Shown here one piece after another: positions 21,984-33,560 of a stretch of 64,000 nucleotides of DNA. The position numbers were made by a program, and so were the translations under genes. The DNA is taken from contig JBLDXI010000018.1 of assembly GCA_047495785.1 (NCBI GenBank), positions 124,001 through 188,000 on the forward strand. Direction: 5' to 3'. The stretch is from Lepidodermella squamata (Eukaryota > Gastrotricha). How positions within the stretch are numbered: position 1 is the first letter of the stretch; every line of letters starts with the position of its first letter. The notes beneath the pieces were generated by a model. The model saw only the letters and a program-made list of their open reading frames with translations. It was not told where the DNA came from and searched no databases.

Positions 21984-22745
21984 CCGTACTGCCTGAAATG
22001 TTGGGCCTGTCCTATATTTGTTTCAAACCAACACGGAACCCCGTCTTATATTTGAGACCGCTCTTTATTTGAGGCCTGACCTTTATTTTTTCGAACCCTC
22101 TTTTCAACACATAGTGAATTGTCAAAATTAATCATTTTGTTCATCGGCAAGTAAAACTTCATCCTCCTCGTCATCATCACCTTCAGGAGACTCGCAGTCG
22201 TTTTTCTTGCCCTCCTCTTCATCATCCGCAACAGTTTGGCTTGTTGGCAGAGCTTTCGTCGACTTCAGTAAATCATAGGCACCCCGACATGGCTTTCCTG
22301 GTTTGAGACAGGATATCAGGTCATCTTCCGAGCCATCTAGAGCGACCGTAACACCACATTGCTTGAAGGAATCCTCGATTAGCTCCAACTTAATTGACCT
22401 CCAAGCTTCAAGGATCCACGAGCAGACCACCTCGTAACTGGGGGCCCTCATATTCCCACCTTTTGTGAAAGAATGCTGACTCGAGTCGGCCAAGTACTCA
22501 TCGTACAGCTCGACCAACTTCCTCTTGAATTCACGATTCCATATAACATCCGGGGCTTGCAAATATTTAGTAGTCCCTCCCGGTATCACGGCGATGTCTA
22601 GGCCATAGCGACTAAGTTCTTTTTTCGTATTTTTACTTATGTGAGCGCGAAAACTGTCCCAGCACAACAGGCGACGGCGGCCAAACATCGTACTACCGAA
22701 GACGCGACGCAAGTAACTGGCAGTAAGTTCATCGTCCATAGTCGT
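21984..22745 (-). mobile_element. Truncated pogo/Tigger-type DNA transposon
   Basis: The left end starts at a TA followed by CCGTACTGCC. Degenerate repeats of the form (T)CTTATATTTGAG then occur, and the C-terminal half of a transposase is encoded on the minus strand. The other end and the first half of the transposase are missing. Confidence 0.65.
22128..22739 (-). pseudogene. Pogo/Tigger-like DDE transposase, C-terminal half
   Basis: 203 codons. Two of the three catalytic acidic positions are visible: LLCWDSFRAH (second Asp) and LQAPDVIWNREFK (third Asp), with AVIPGGTTK between them, a typical pattern of the pogo/Tigger DDE_1 family. The helix-turn-helix DNA-binding domains and the first catalytic Asp are absent. 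A tail rich in Asp and Glu ends the protein. It is a fossil fragment unless the rest lies elsewhere. Confidence 0.8.
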
Positions 22746-22872
22746 TTACATACGGTTTTTAATCTTATAATATAATAATTATATGATGTTATTGTGGTAA
22801 AACTGTCAAACATCCTCTGCTGTCAATCTGTTAGCTAATCAGCAATCCACAATCAGCTCACGCGACACAATC

Positions 22873-24487
22873 CTAGCCATCGACCATAGCGCAGGTGTAC
22901 TCGTATCGGTGAGTGATGTGACTAGTGCGCACCAGTTGGAACTGTTGCAGCAACTTACCATCGGGACAGGTCGGGCGTTGGCCGACGAGGGGGAATGTTT
23001 TGCCCTGGGCATCATCGACGAAATCATCGGTCGCATGTTTAGTAGTGATGAGCGTACCCCAGACCTAAAAAAATCTTTGTAAAGTATCAGCGGTTGGATC
23101 TTTGGAATTCGCACCGAGCAGCAAGCGTAGGAGTAGCCAATTCTACCTTCAGAAATCATGCGGTCCATACCCAGTAACACTTTCTGCAGGACCTGGTTAG
23201 CATTGCATTTGACATTTTGTCTGTCAAGGAAATCGGTGTTGCCGTAGTACCCGAAAGTATAATCGTTCTCCACGTAGATGCACGACGCAACGAGAGAAGG
23301 AGCAGCACAGCACGTGTACGTGTACTGGGCGGAGGTTCCATTAGGTCATTCCATGGTCAGTCCGAATGAAGTCAGGTAATTTTTGTCGCCACAATCCAGC
23401 ATGACAGGAGGATATGTGAAGCTGTACACGTTCCCGTTGGGATCATTGACCAACTGGGCTTTCAGGATGGCACCGGAGCACTGCTCATACCACTTGGGAG
23501 CTACAGTAAAGCAATGTTATTGACGTTTTAACCGCTGCTTCGCAACTTACGGCGAGGGATGAAACCAACGCAGGTGTATTCGAAGCGTATCATGCCCTGA
23601 GTTACATCGCGTTGCAAGTGCCACCTCTGCAGCAGCTCGCCATCCGCGCATGTCAGATTGTGACGGCCAAACGACGTCGTTCTGTTACTTGCCGTGTCGT
23701 AAGTGGTTGTCAGCGCCCTTTTGTTAAGATCATATGGGGCAAAAATCTGGCCAAAAAAGAAAAATACATGAGAGGGTGCAGATCAGTGATATGAACGTTG
23801 GTACGAGAGTGGCTAGTGCCCAATAGACTTGGGTAAATTTTATAAACAGGCTGAAGGCTACCATTGCGAGATGTCCTAGTAGACAACGGAGGGGCCGCTT
23901 CAAACGGTTGCCTGCTAACTGTTACTGTCCTCTTTAAATTCCCGTGAAAAAGGGAACATGTAGATGAGCACAAAGGTTCAGGCGTCATGACCTGGCTACT
24001 AACCTCGCAGCAAGTGTAGCTGTATCTGATTTGAGTCCACCATGCGGACAGGGAGAAGCCTTTAAGAACTTCATTGGCGTTGCAGTTGATATCCTGCTTC
24101 TCCAGTGAGACGATACCAAAGCTATTGCTTTCAGTGAGGTCATTGGCAACCTGCCTGCACGTTTTGACTATCGGGGCCTTGCAGCACTTGTATTCATACT
24201 GAGCCGACCAGCCAGACGAAGACGGAGTGAACTTGGTCCTCCACGACGCCAGGTAGCTGCCGTTGGGGCAGTTGACATAACGGTTGTTGAAATCGTATAG
24301 CATGCCATCGGTGTAGAACGCGTCGGTGGTGCTCACTCCAGTGGAGCAATCGACAGGCTTCGCAGGGCTAACCGTAGTTTCTGAAGAGAAGAATGCAACA
24401 TGGGCTAATATTGGATTCAAGGCTCGGTATCTTACGGCAAAAGGCAATGCTGAAAATCGCCGCGATAACAGCCAGTCCGAAACTCAT
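22873..24487 (-). CDS. Six-module secreted CC-repeat protein A, interrupted by an in-frame stop
   Basis: Exons in transcript order are 24487-24436, 24380-24004, 23746-23551, 23500-23115 and 23064-22873. Reading through would give 400 aa. The signal peptide (17 residues) is followed by modules a, b, c, a, b, c. Module a ends QYEYKCCKAP, b ends IRYSYTCC, and c contains CADGELLQRWHLQRDV and FEYTC. The family is not one I recognise; the aromatic-x-aromatic-x-C endings recall dermatopontin-like repeats, but only loosely. An in-frame TGA at 23348-23346 falls in the second a module, where paralogs read FGLTRPN. The coding part is therefore 259 codons if no recoding occurs, and this copy may be a pseudogene. 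Confidence 0.7.
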
Positions 24488-24540
24488 CTTACGGAAAGTT
24501 TGCAATCGGCAGTTGAATTTGCAAGGCAAAAATAGGTGAA

Positions 24541-24725
24541 TGACTAAATGACACTGCTGCCGGTTGAGCTTCTTGCGGATGTTTATGGACGGTATTATCT
24601 TAAACTCAACGACAACTGAGCACACTTTCCGACGGAAAGAGCGCGGTTGCGGGGGCAGAGAGGCAGCAATTTTTGCTGGCACCAATACCTAGTAAAATAT
24701 ATACCTAGTGTAAAAATACATTTTA
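24541..24725 (-). promoter_or_regulatory. Conserved upstream block of CC-repeat gene A
   Basis: Nearly identical to 27421-27605 upstream of gene B. Its core (GCGGTTGCGGGGGCAGAG, then GCTGGCACCAATA) is also recognisable upstream of genes C and D. This is probably the shared promoter of the family. Confidence 0.5.
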
Positions 24726-25560
24726 TTATTTTAAACAAATATGTTTAACAATTATTATTCGCATCTCAACTTCGGCATTACTGTAAAGGTCGCCCTTTGG
24801 CAGCGCAGCGCGAATTGGACGAAATTTACGAGTGTAAAGCGGCGCTACAGCAAGGCATGGCCTCATTTATTGTCCAATGGCTTTTATTCTCGTGGAGCAG
24901 TTTCACAGTTTGCGAGTGGAATCGCGAAATTTATCGCGATTAACAATGAGCTGCGCTAATGCGATTGATCAGCTACGCCTCTTAATGATGTTATTCTAGA
25001 TATTAGTCAGCAAGCCAATATGAAATATCGTTTATTTCTGATTAATTTAATATGATCCGAAAAAATTAAAAATGTTATCCTGTCCCGTAGATATTGACTG
25101 CATGAAAAAAGTCATTGCATTCAGCGAATCAGCAAGAGAAGGTTGGATCCTCCATCCAAAGATCCGAAAAATCAGTCGAAAAAGCATCTGAGGTCGACCA
25201 AGAAAAGTGCGCGTATTACGAGTCATGTGTTGAATATTTCAAAGCAAAATACAACCTCTACCAGTCGAAGTGAACATGAGAAGTAGCAGGTCGTGGTGCC
25301 ACTATGATGTTAACGCCTGTTTTCTTTGACATTCAGATTCGAAGGTCGTTGCGGCCAAAAATAACCGCATTAGCAGTGATCGTTATGTTTCTTCCGTGAT
25401 AATAATGTTATTCATGAAAATCACTTATTAACGCAAAGATCAGTTTTAAGCGGCGACCTGGAGATCTCGATCCCAAAAAACTGAATTGCGTTGATTATTG
25501 TCAATGAAATGGTGCAAAAGAACGGTGAAATAATAAAGTTTGAAGTTTGAAGTTTGAAAC
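24726..25560. other. Intergenic between CC-repeat genes A and B, no gene seen
   Basis: AT-rich sequence without a supported gene or obvious repeat. A TTTATT (AATAAA on the minus strand) at about 25566, just to the right, marks the likely 3' end of gene B. Confidence 0.4.
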
Positions 25561-25762
25561 AAAAGCTTTATTCATTCTACGTTCATCAGTAATCTGAGTC
25601 GCATTCTCATACCTTGAAATTAATATATTTTGACGATATTTAATCTTATAGCTCGTATAATAGTTATATATATGTGTTAGATTGTTCAGCCTTCACCGCC
25701 AATCCCTTAACTAATCTGCAGTCTGCTCCTGCTCTCCAATTCATGCAACAAAGCTCACAAGC

Positions 25763-27371
25763 CTAGTTCTCGACCTTTGCACAGGTGTATTCGATGCGGT
25801 GGTAGCCATATCCATTACGTTTCAGTTGGAACTGTTGCAGCAACTTGCCATCGGTGCAGGTCGGTCGATGGCTTACGAGGGAGAACGTTCTCCCAAACTG
25901 ATGAGTCTGTTCATCGGCATAATTGGTCGCATAGCCACTTAAGGTGACCTTACCTACAACCTAAAAAAAAGTATCTAAAAACAACAGCGATTGAATTTAT
26001 GAAATTCGTACCGAGCAGCAAGTGTAGTTGTAGCCAATTTTACCTTCGCTATCAAAAGATAGGTATTCCAAGACAAATCTGCCCATGACCTCGTTGGCAC
26101 TGCATTGGGCATTCTGCCTGTCAAGGAAATTTGCGTCGCCTTTGGAGGCAGGAGTCCAACCGTTGAAGACATTGCGGCACGACGAAGCGATGGGAGCAGC
26201 ACAGCAAGTGTACGTGTACTGGAGGCCGCCAGGCCTGGTCAGTCCGAATGAAGTTATATAACTGCCGTCGGGACATTTGACAGGCATATAACTGAGCCAC
26301 ACGGTTATCCCAACCGAGTCTGGAGCTTCCGATGTTTTCAGGATGTCATTGGAGCACTTTTCGTACCACTGAACTACATCGAAGCAATTATGTTTGATTA
26401 TCAATCGGGACTTTGCAACTTACTGCGACGGATACTTGCGCAGGTGTATTCGAAGCGTATCATGCCCTGGGCTACATCGCGCTGCAGGTGCCACCTCTGC
26501 AGCAGCTCACCATCCGCGCAAGTGAGATTGTGACGGTCAAACGACGTCGTTTTGTTACTTGCCTTGTCGTAAGTGGTTGTTAGCGCCTTGGTGCTAACTG
26601 CAAATGCGGCATCAACCTGGGAAAGAATTTCAAGAGTACACGGTTGGCTGTTTTCCAAAGCACATGCTTTCAAGCTTCAAGGCGGGGGAGGGGGCGGAGG
26701 GGGGGGGGGGCGGAGCAACACCCCCCTCATATTGAAGTGGGCCTTGTCTATGAAAATAGACAACAGACAACTGTACGAAACAGAAACCTTCTGACAGAGA
26801 AGTCTGGCCCCTTAACAGTCCAGTAAAAATAATACGACAAAATGCGGGCGTCATGATCCCGATACTAACCTCGCAGCAAGTGTAGTTGTATCTGATCTGA
26901 TTCCACCATGCGGACAGCGAGAAGCCCTTAAGAACTTCATTGGCGTTGCACTTGATATCCTGTTTGTCCATGGAGACGACATCGAAGCCATTGCTATCCG
27001 TCAGGTCATTGACAACCGGTCTGCACTTTAAGACAGACGGGGCCTTGCAGCACTTGTATTCATACTGAGCCGACCAGCCAGACAAACCAGACCAACCGGA
27101 CGAAGACGGAGTGAACTTGGTCCTCCACGACGCCAGGTAGCTGCCGTTGGGGCAGTTGACATAACGATTGTTGAAATCGTATAGCATGCCATCGGTGTAG
27201 AACGCGTCGGTGGTGCTCACTCCAGTGGAGCAATCGACAGGCTTCGCAGGGCTGACCGTAGTTTCTGAAGAGACGAATGCAACATGAGCTAATATTGGTT
27301 TGAAGAGAAGGTAACTTACGGTTAAAGACAATGCCGGAAATCGCTGCGAGAACAGCCAGTCTGAAACTCAT
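25763..27371 (-). CDS. Six-module secreted CC-repeat protein B
   Basis: Exons in transcript order are 27371-27320, 27264-26870, 26616-26424, 26373-26012 and 25960-25763, giving 399 aa with all phases matching. Signal peptide about residues 1-17. Two a-b-c units follow. Unit 1 has QYEYKCCKAP (a), DIKCNANEVLKGF with YNYTCC (b), and CADGELLQRWHLQRDV with FEYTC (c). Unit 2 has KCPDGSYITSFGL with QYTYTCCAAP (a), FLDRQNAQCSANEVM with YNYTCC (b), and CTDGKLLQQFQL with IEYTCAK (c). Introns fall at the same module borders in all paralogs. All Cys-rich modules should be extracellular. A G-rich run of more than 10 G lies in intron 2 at about 26690-26715. Function is unknown. Confidence 0.8.
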
Positions 27372-27420
27372 CTTACGGAAAGTTTCCATTCGTCAGTAGA
27401 ATTTGAAAGGAAAAACAGAT

Positions 27421-27605
27421 GAATGCTCAGATGACACCGCTGCCGGTTGAGCTTCTTGCGGATGTTTATGGACGGTATTATCTTAAACTCAACGACAACT
27501 GAGCACACTTTCCGACGGAAAAAGCGCGGTTGCGGGGGCAGAGAGGCAGCAATTTTTTGCTGGCACCAATACCTAGTAAAATATATACCTAGTGTAAAAA
27601 TACAT
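27421..27605 (-). promoter_or_regulatory. Conserved upstream block of CC-repeat gene B
   Basis: Almost the same sequence as 24541-24725 upstream of gene A, which indicates either a recent duplication or strong constraint. Confidence 0.5.
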
Positions 27606-27761
27606 TTTATTATTTAAAGAAATATGTTTAACAATTATTATTCACATGCCAACTTCGGTATTACTGTATAGATCGCCCTCTGACATGGCCTCATTTATTG
27701 TCCAGTTGTTTTATTCCCGTATGTAACATTTTTATTGTTTCAGGTGAATTCGCGCAATTAA

Positions 27762-28062
27762 CCCTTTCACGGCGGGAAGGACGATTTCGGAAATCGCGGA
27801 AAATCGAATTTGATGAATTCGTGATCGCCCTTTTGAGGAAGTTTGCTCTTCGATGTTGCCTACAAGGTTTTGAAACCAGGACACCGTTATCTTGCATGGT
27901 CAGGACATACCAGCAATTTGAAACAATTTGTTTTCGTACAGCCTTAGCGGTGATAGATAAAGACAAACGGATTTCAAAATCGTGATCAGGGCCTTCGAAA
28001 ACCCCTAACACTTCCGTCAAATATTTTTTCTACCGCAGATAACTAATTCCGCTATGAAAGGG
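27762..28062. mobile_element. PiggyBac-type MITE, about 300 bp
   Basis: Flanked on both sides by TTAA (27758-27761 and 28063-28066), the piggyBac target. The ends are inverted repeats starting CCCTTTCA and continuing to GCGG. No coding capacity is seen. Confidence 0.7.
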
Positions 28063-28066
28063 TTAA

Positions 28067-29599
28067 TCGCGACCAGTCATGAGCAGCGCCAATTAGTAGC
28101 GGTTTGCCGACAAATAATTTCAAATGCTCAAAATGTGATAAAGGTGAACAGAAATAGCATAATAAATATTGGGGTGGAAAATAATGACATGATTCATCTC
28201 AATAAATTTGAAGCGATGAACTTTGCCTCTTATTAGTCTGACTTCAGTTTTCGTGTCCGAAAACCTCTTAGTGCGACGTCCTACCTACGTCACATGAGTC
28301 GCCTCTATAATAAAGCCGAAATCATGCACCCCCAATAATAATCATAGCAACATGAGGACGAAAAGACTAAATCAGCTGTGGCTTAGTACAAAACGCTCGA
28401 AATGTTATTTTGATATCGGTTTAGGTTTAGACTTGAAAATAGTTAAAATAAGAAAAATCTTGAGCTTTTAGTATGGTTAAGCTCCACTCAGTACAAAAAC
28501 GTCATGCGAAACGCCAGCAGCACATTGTCCCTATCCAGCAACCCACCGCAAAAGTGCGGGATGAACTGCGGGATAGCGATAAGCGGTAAGCGATAGCGCA
28601 GTAACCATCCAGTTTCCATGGGAGAACTTGGCAATCAGCGAAATAGAATCTGAACCGCGGCAGCGTTCTCGTTCAGCGGCCGCTTTCAGTAAGTATAGAA
28701 TTGCGAGGGCTACCCGCTGTTACAAGATTTAACAATCGGTGATAATCGATTCGCCTTGCAATCGATTTCAAAAGCCGATTTCGACACGATCGGCTGCGTT
28801 ATATTGTTCAACGGCCGCTTACAGTTATCGATACAGTAATCATATTTCAGCACGAATCGAATCTTCTGAGTGTTGATAGAGGACTTCTTTTTTTCCTCCA
28901 CTATAACCTTGGAGGTACTGCATCCACAAGTTTCTGACAATCGCTGGTCGCTGGGGTTGATTCTCTGAGGTTGCATGTCAGCACAGTGAAAGATGTAGAG
29001 AAGCGAGCTCAAAGAAATTCCCGAGTGAAGCCGCATTTGATTTCCTGGGGCTCGCTCAGTTCATCGCCGACGCGAACTTGAAAGCTTTTGTCGCTTAGAA
29101 AGTTTGCCAAACTTGCGATACAAGCACAGGAATAAACTCTCAGCGCCCTCTGGTCTGACAATTTATACCATCTAAATATAATAATGCTATATACTAATGC
29201 TAGATACTAAATACTAATGTCTCAATTCAGTCCGGCGTGTGGCGCGTGGCGCCTAAGTACCTACGTGGCAGCAAGTATAGTTATATTTGATCGAATAATT
29301 TGCATAGCTTTGTTGGAAGCCATCGTCACGTTGCGTATGAAAGGGGCGCCATTTTATTATTATTACGAAAATTAAATATAAAGACCGATTATGTCCCAAA
29401 TTTTATAGCACTTTACTCCTCTCGCAATGACCTATCCAATGATGCAGGTGGTATCCACATAATCGCTTTCGTGGTCATTCAAACCTGGATTTAATTTTAA
29501 CGGTGTTTTTCATTTATTATCGAAACAGATTCACAATATTTCTATTATTAATATTCCAGCCATCGGTTCCGCCCAATGCGAATGGGATAATGAATTGCC
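28067..29599. other. Intergenic; contains a short sulfite-oxidase-like scrap
   Basis: No gene is supported. At about 28504-28540 some 36 bp match the sulfite oxidase exon around the segment encoding DDVLLAFRMN, with few mismatches; this may be a tiny pseudogene scrap or chance. The rest shows nothing I can name. Confidence 0.35.
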
Positions 29600-30257
29600 A
29601 CATTTTCCGGCCCGCCGGTGTTTCCTCCGCGCGCGCGCTCCTATTGGTTGGCTCGTTTTACGCGTAAATACGCCTCGCTCGCATTTATTGCGCAACAAAT
29701 AATTGCAGCCCTCCCTCGCGCGCGCGCATGAAAAGGCATGTACAAGTCCGAAATTCAGGAGAAAATTAAGTTCAACGTCACCCTAAAATAGCTTAAATTA
29801 GCCTAAAATAGCGCGCCTAAAATGGCTATTTCCAGTTTATTTTTTTATTTTATAATTTTTCATAAAAAAATGCGTGTTCTTCGAAAAAAATCCATCGCAT
29901 CCTTTCTCTTAAATGAACTTTTTAAATTCTCACGGCGGGTGTTTTTGGATACGAACAGATAAGTCATCAAATAAAGACGTGTAGGCCGCCACGATGCAGT
30001 CAATTTTGTTGTCGTATTAACAATACCAAACATCCTTTTTAAGGGTGGGCTATATATTTTTGTTGGAAAGCATGCAGCATGCTTGTCTTTTGTCTTTGAC
30101 TTAGCAAACTGTCTTAGACTTAGCGCACGGGCGCTCAGGGCGCGTTCGAGTGCGCGCGCGCGGGGGTAGGCTACAATTATCTTGAAATGTTGCGCAATAG
30201 GCCCCAACCAATAGGAGCGCGCGCGCGGAGGAAACACCGGCGGGCCGGAAAATGTGC
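29600..30257. mobile_element. MULE/hAT-like MITE with long terminal inverted repeats
   Basis: About 658 bp. The ends match inversely for about 55-60 bp (CATTTTCCGGCCCGCCGG, then a GC-repeat run and CTCCTATTGG), with weaker symmetry further in. The same 11-mer AATGAATTGCC flanks both sides (29589-29599 and 30258-30268), a candidate target-site duplication. It encodes no transposase. Confidence 0.75.
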
Positions 30258-30268
30258 AATGAATTGCC

Positions 30269-31055
30269 GTTTTTGATCGATCTGCATGAAGGCTCCCGCT
30301 AAGCAGATCACGGTCAAGTGAGAATGGGGTGAATTGATCTTCCTTCACATTTTGAGGACGTGTTTGATGAGGCCTAAGGCGCCTTAGAGCCGCTCCAAGG
30401 CGACTGTAAGGCAACTTGCATTAATCATTCCAAGGCTTCTAAGTGTGCTGCGATTCACAACTCAGGCTGATTAATGAAATATAAATATTTTCATAAGTAA
30501 AATATTTACTCCACGGGCAGTGCCGGATCATGACACCTGAACTTGACCATGGGCCCCTATAGGCAATAGGCAATTCTCTGATCGGGGCCCAGCTGAGCGC
30601 TTGGGGGTGAGGTTCCCCTGTGGGTTTCGACTGAGCAGCCAACAGTTTCCTCCGGCCTTGTCCACGGGGTTATTTGACACTTGGTTTCACGTAGATAGCG
30701 TCGACTGCTCTTATAACCGCTAACAAACTACAAAAGGAGATGCCAAAATCGTTTTCTGCTGCGGAGTAATTGAAGCTGAAAGTTTCGATTGCGTAATTTC
30801 GTCAAACGGTTTGATTACTGAAGCAGCGTTAGCCATCGTAAAAAGATTGTTCCCGGTCGATTTATCCAAACATTTAAAACATTTATTCAAAGTTCAAATG
30901 TAGAATTTCGGATTGGTTTCAACCTCAAAGCTATACTTTTACCCCAGCCATTTTCTGGTGTGAAAGCTTTGAAGCGTAGTGATTCTTGCCCATAGCAAAC
31001 CGCTGAGATGACAAACTTACGAGTGAATTTTATATCTATTCCACATTCTTTTTAT
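30269..31055. other. Intergenic, no gene seen
   Basis: No supported gene. A minus-strand AATAAA at about 31056-31061 is the probable polyadenylation signal of CC-repeat gene C. Confidence 0.4.
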
Positions 31056-31266
31056 CGCTTTATTCATTCCATGTTCGTCGCCAATCTGACCCCGACTCAC
31101 TTCCCTCTCAAATACATATTATCGATACAATAAAATGTCTTATATAACAATATATAAGGCTTATGCGGTACAACGCTCACACTGTTTCATACTGCTCACA
31201 CTTCGACTATAAATCTGCTGACTAATCTGCAAGCTGCTGCTGCTCTCCCGTGCATGCCACACAAGC

Positions 31267-33360
31267 TTAGTCCTCGACCTTAGCGCAGGTGAACTCGTAG
31301 CGGTGGGTGTTACTGGCTCTTCGCACCAGTTGGAACTGTTGCAGCAACTTCCCATCGGGGCAGGTTGGGCGTTGGCCGACCAGAGGATACGTTTTGCCCT
31401 TGGGATCATCCACGTATTCACTGGTCGAAAGGCTAGTGGTGGTAACCTTCCCCGTGACCTAAAAACAAATTTCTCTAAAACGTCGGCCTTACTATTTAGG
31501 AAATTCGCACCGAGCAGCAGGTGTAGAAGTAGCTGATTAAACCTTCGGGAATTTTCCAGGGGTCCAGAACCTGGACTACGCTTCGCAGGACCTCATTAGA
31601 ATTGCATTTGACATTTTGGCGGTCAAGGAAATTGGTGTCGCCGTAGTAGGCGGGGGTCCAACTGCTCTGTACTTTGCGGCACGACGAAGCGAAAGGAGCT
31701 GCGCAGCACGCGTAGGTGTACTGGGTGGCGTTTCCATTCGGCCTCGTCAGTCCAAATGAAGTGATGTAATTATTCGCGCGACAATCAATGTTAAGATAAG
31801 TGAGCTGGAGCATGTTTCCATCGGGGTCATCTCTCAAGCCGGTTTTCAGCGTGGTATTGGAGCACTTCTCGTACCACTTGGCAGCTACAGAGAAGCAATG
31901 TTATTTCTTTAACACCTGTAGCTATGCAACTCACGCATAGCGATTTTAGCACATGTGTATTCGAAGCGTATCATGCCCTGGGCTACATCGCGTTGCAGGT
32001 GCCACCGCTGTAGCAGCTCACCGTCCGCACAGGTGAGATTGTGATTGCTGAAAGACGTCGTTTTGTTGCTTGCCTTGTCGTAATTGGTTGTTAGCGCCGT
32101 TGTTTTGATATCATACGCACTGTCAACCTGGGAATGAAAAGCACATGAGAGGTGCAGGGTAGTGCCCGACGCCAAAAATCACTGCGCAATCAGAGGGTAA
32201 AAGTGGACTTGCCAAGACGAAATGTTTAAGAATATTGTGGCAGCGCGCGGTAATCCGTAGGATAATAATGAAGTTTTCCATTTTTAATGCTACCTAACCC
32301 CCAGGGAGATGGCACCGGTTTCCAAACAGGCTTGGCCATCTTGACGTCATCCGAATGAAAAATTCGACTTTTTTCTAGATGCTATCTTTTTTAAAATAAT
32401 TTTCAATAGGATGACGTCAAGATGACGTGTTGGGGGCCCGTGGAGGCCCTAAAGCGTGTGCCCGTGCGCTGTTTCGCACAATTACAGATTACCTAAATAT
32501 TTCAAAATTGTGCAAAGTAGTAATTTTAACCAGATTAAATGAAAACTGACAGATTTCTTCAATTCATTCAGACAATTCCACCATGCGAGTGCACAATCGT
32601 GGTTTCATGATAGACAACCCTAGAAAGAGGCACCTTCAGGCTTGTTACCCAAACATTCCTGAGACTATACCCGTACCCAGTCGAGCCTCTTAGTGAGGTT
32701 CATAGGTACATTCGGACGCCATGATTTCGCATATTGAAGTGGGCCTTTTCTATGAAAATAGACAACAGACAACTGTACGAAACAGAAACCTTCTGACAGA
32801 GAAGTCTGGCCCCTTAACAGTCCAGTAAAAATAATACGACAAAATGCGGGCGTCATGATCCTGATACTAACCTCGCAGCAAGTGTAGTTATATCTGATCT
32901 GATTCCACCATGCGGACAAGTAGAAGCCTTTCAGAACCTCATTGGCGTTGCACTTGATATCTTGTTTGTCCATGGAGACGACATCGAAGCCATTGCTATC
33001 AGTCAGGTCATTGATGACTTGTCTGCACTTCCCGACTACCGTGGACTTACAGCACTTGTATTCATACTGGGATGACTGAGACGACCAACCAGACGAAGAG
33101 GGAGTGAACTTGGTCCTCCACAACGCCAGGTAGCTGCCATCGGGGCAGTACAGGTTACGATTGTTGAAATCCTGTAGCATGCCATCGGTATCAAACGCGC
33201 TGGTCGTGCTCACTCCAGTCGAACAGTCGACAGGCTTCGCAGGGCTGACAGTGGTTTCTGAGAAACGAGTTTGAGACGAGTGAATGACGGATTAAAAGAA
33301 CTTACGGCTAAAGGCAATGACAAAAGCCGCTGCGAGGACAGTCAGTCTGAAACTCATCAT
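31267..33360 (-). CDS. Six-module secreted CC-repeat protein C
   Basis: Exons in transcript order are 33360-33306, 33257-32872, 32127-31935, 31884-31511 and 31458-31267, giving 399 aa. It begins with two ATGs; the second matches the start in the paralogs. Signal peptide, then a-b-c-a-b-c modules with the same endings as protein B (QYEYKCC, YNYTCC, FEYTC, QYTYACCAAP, YFYTCC, YEFTCAK). Intron 2 is long (about 740 bp). It carries a hairpin with two TGACGTCA palindromes, and its last about 140 bp are nearly identical to the matching intron of gene B. No premature stop is present. Function is unknown; this is one of four tandem paralogs. Confidence 0.8.
32338..32424. repeat. Hairpin with paired TGACGTCA palindromes
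   Basis: CATCTTGACGTCATCC and its inverse GGATGACGTCAAGATG are separated by about 55 bp inside intron 2 of CC-repeat gene C. TGACGTCA is the CRE core, but the arrangement also fits a tiny foldback element. Confidence 0.55.
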
Positions 33361-33399
33361 ATAAGAAACGTTTCTGTTGACGGTTTAGTAAAAAACGAT

Positions 33400-33560
33400 A
33401 AGATGTATGAACAAATGACACTACGGCCGGTCGGTTGACGATTTTTATTGGCGGAATTATTTTTAACTCGACTTCAAAAAGAGTAGTTTCTACCGAAAAA
33501 CAGCGTGGTTGTGGGGGCAGATACGCAGCTATTGTTTGCTAGCACCAATAGCTAGAAATA
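33400..33560 (-). promoter_or_regulatory. Conserved upstream block of CC-repeat gene C
   Basis: More diverged version of the block upstream of genes A and B: GTGGTTGTGGGGGCAGA is followed by GCTAGCACCAATAGCTAG. Confidence 0.4.

Noticed and set aside
26690-26715. G-run as a deliberate regulatory quadruplex
   Set aside because: A run of G in an intron may form a quadruplex, but it is absent from the near-identical intron of gene C, so it is more likely replication slippage.
29860-30414. 184-codon minus-strand open frame
   Set aside because: It runs through the right half of a MITE and its flank, with no start context or domain; composition follows the GC-repeat ends.
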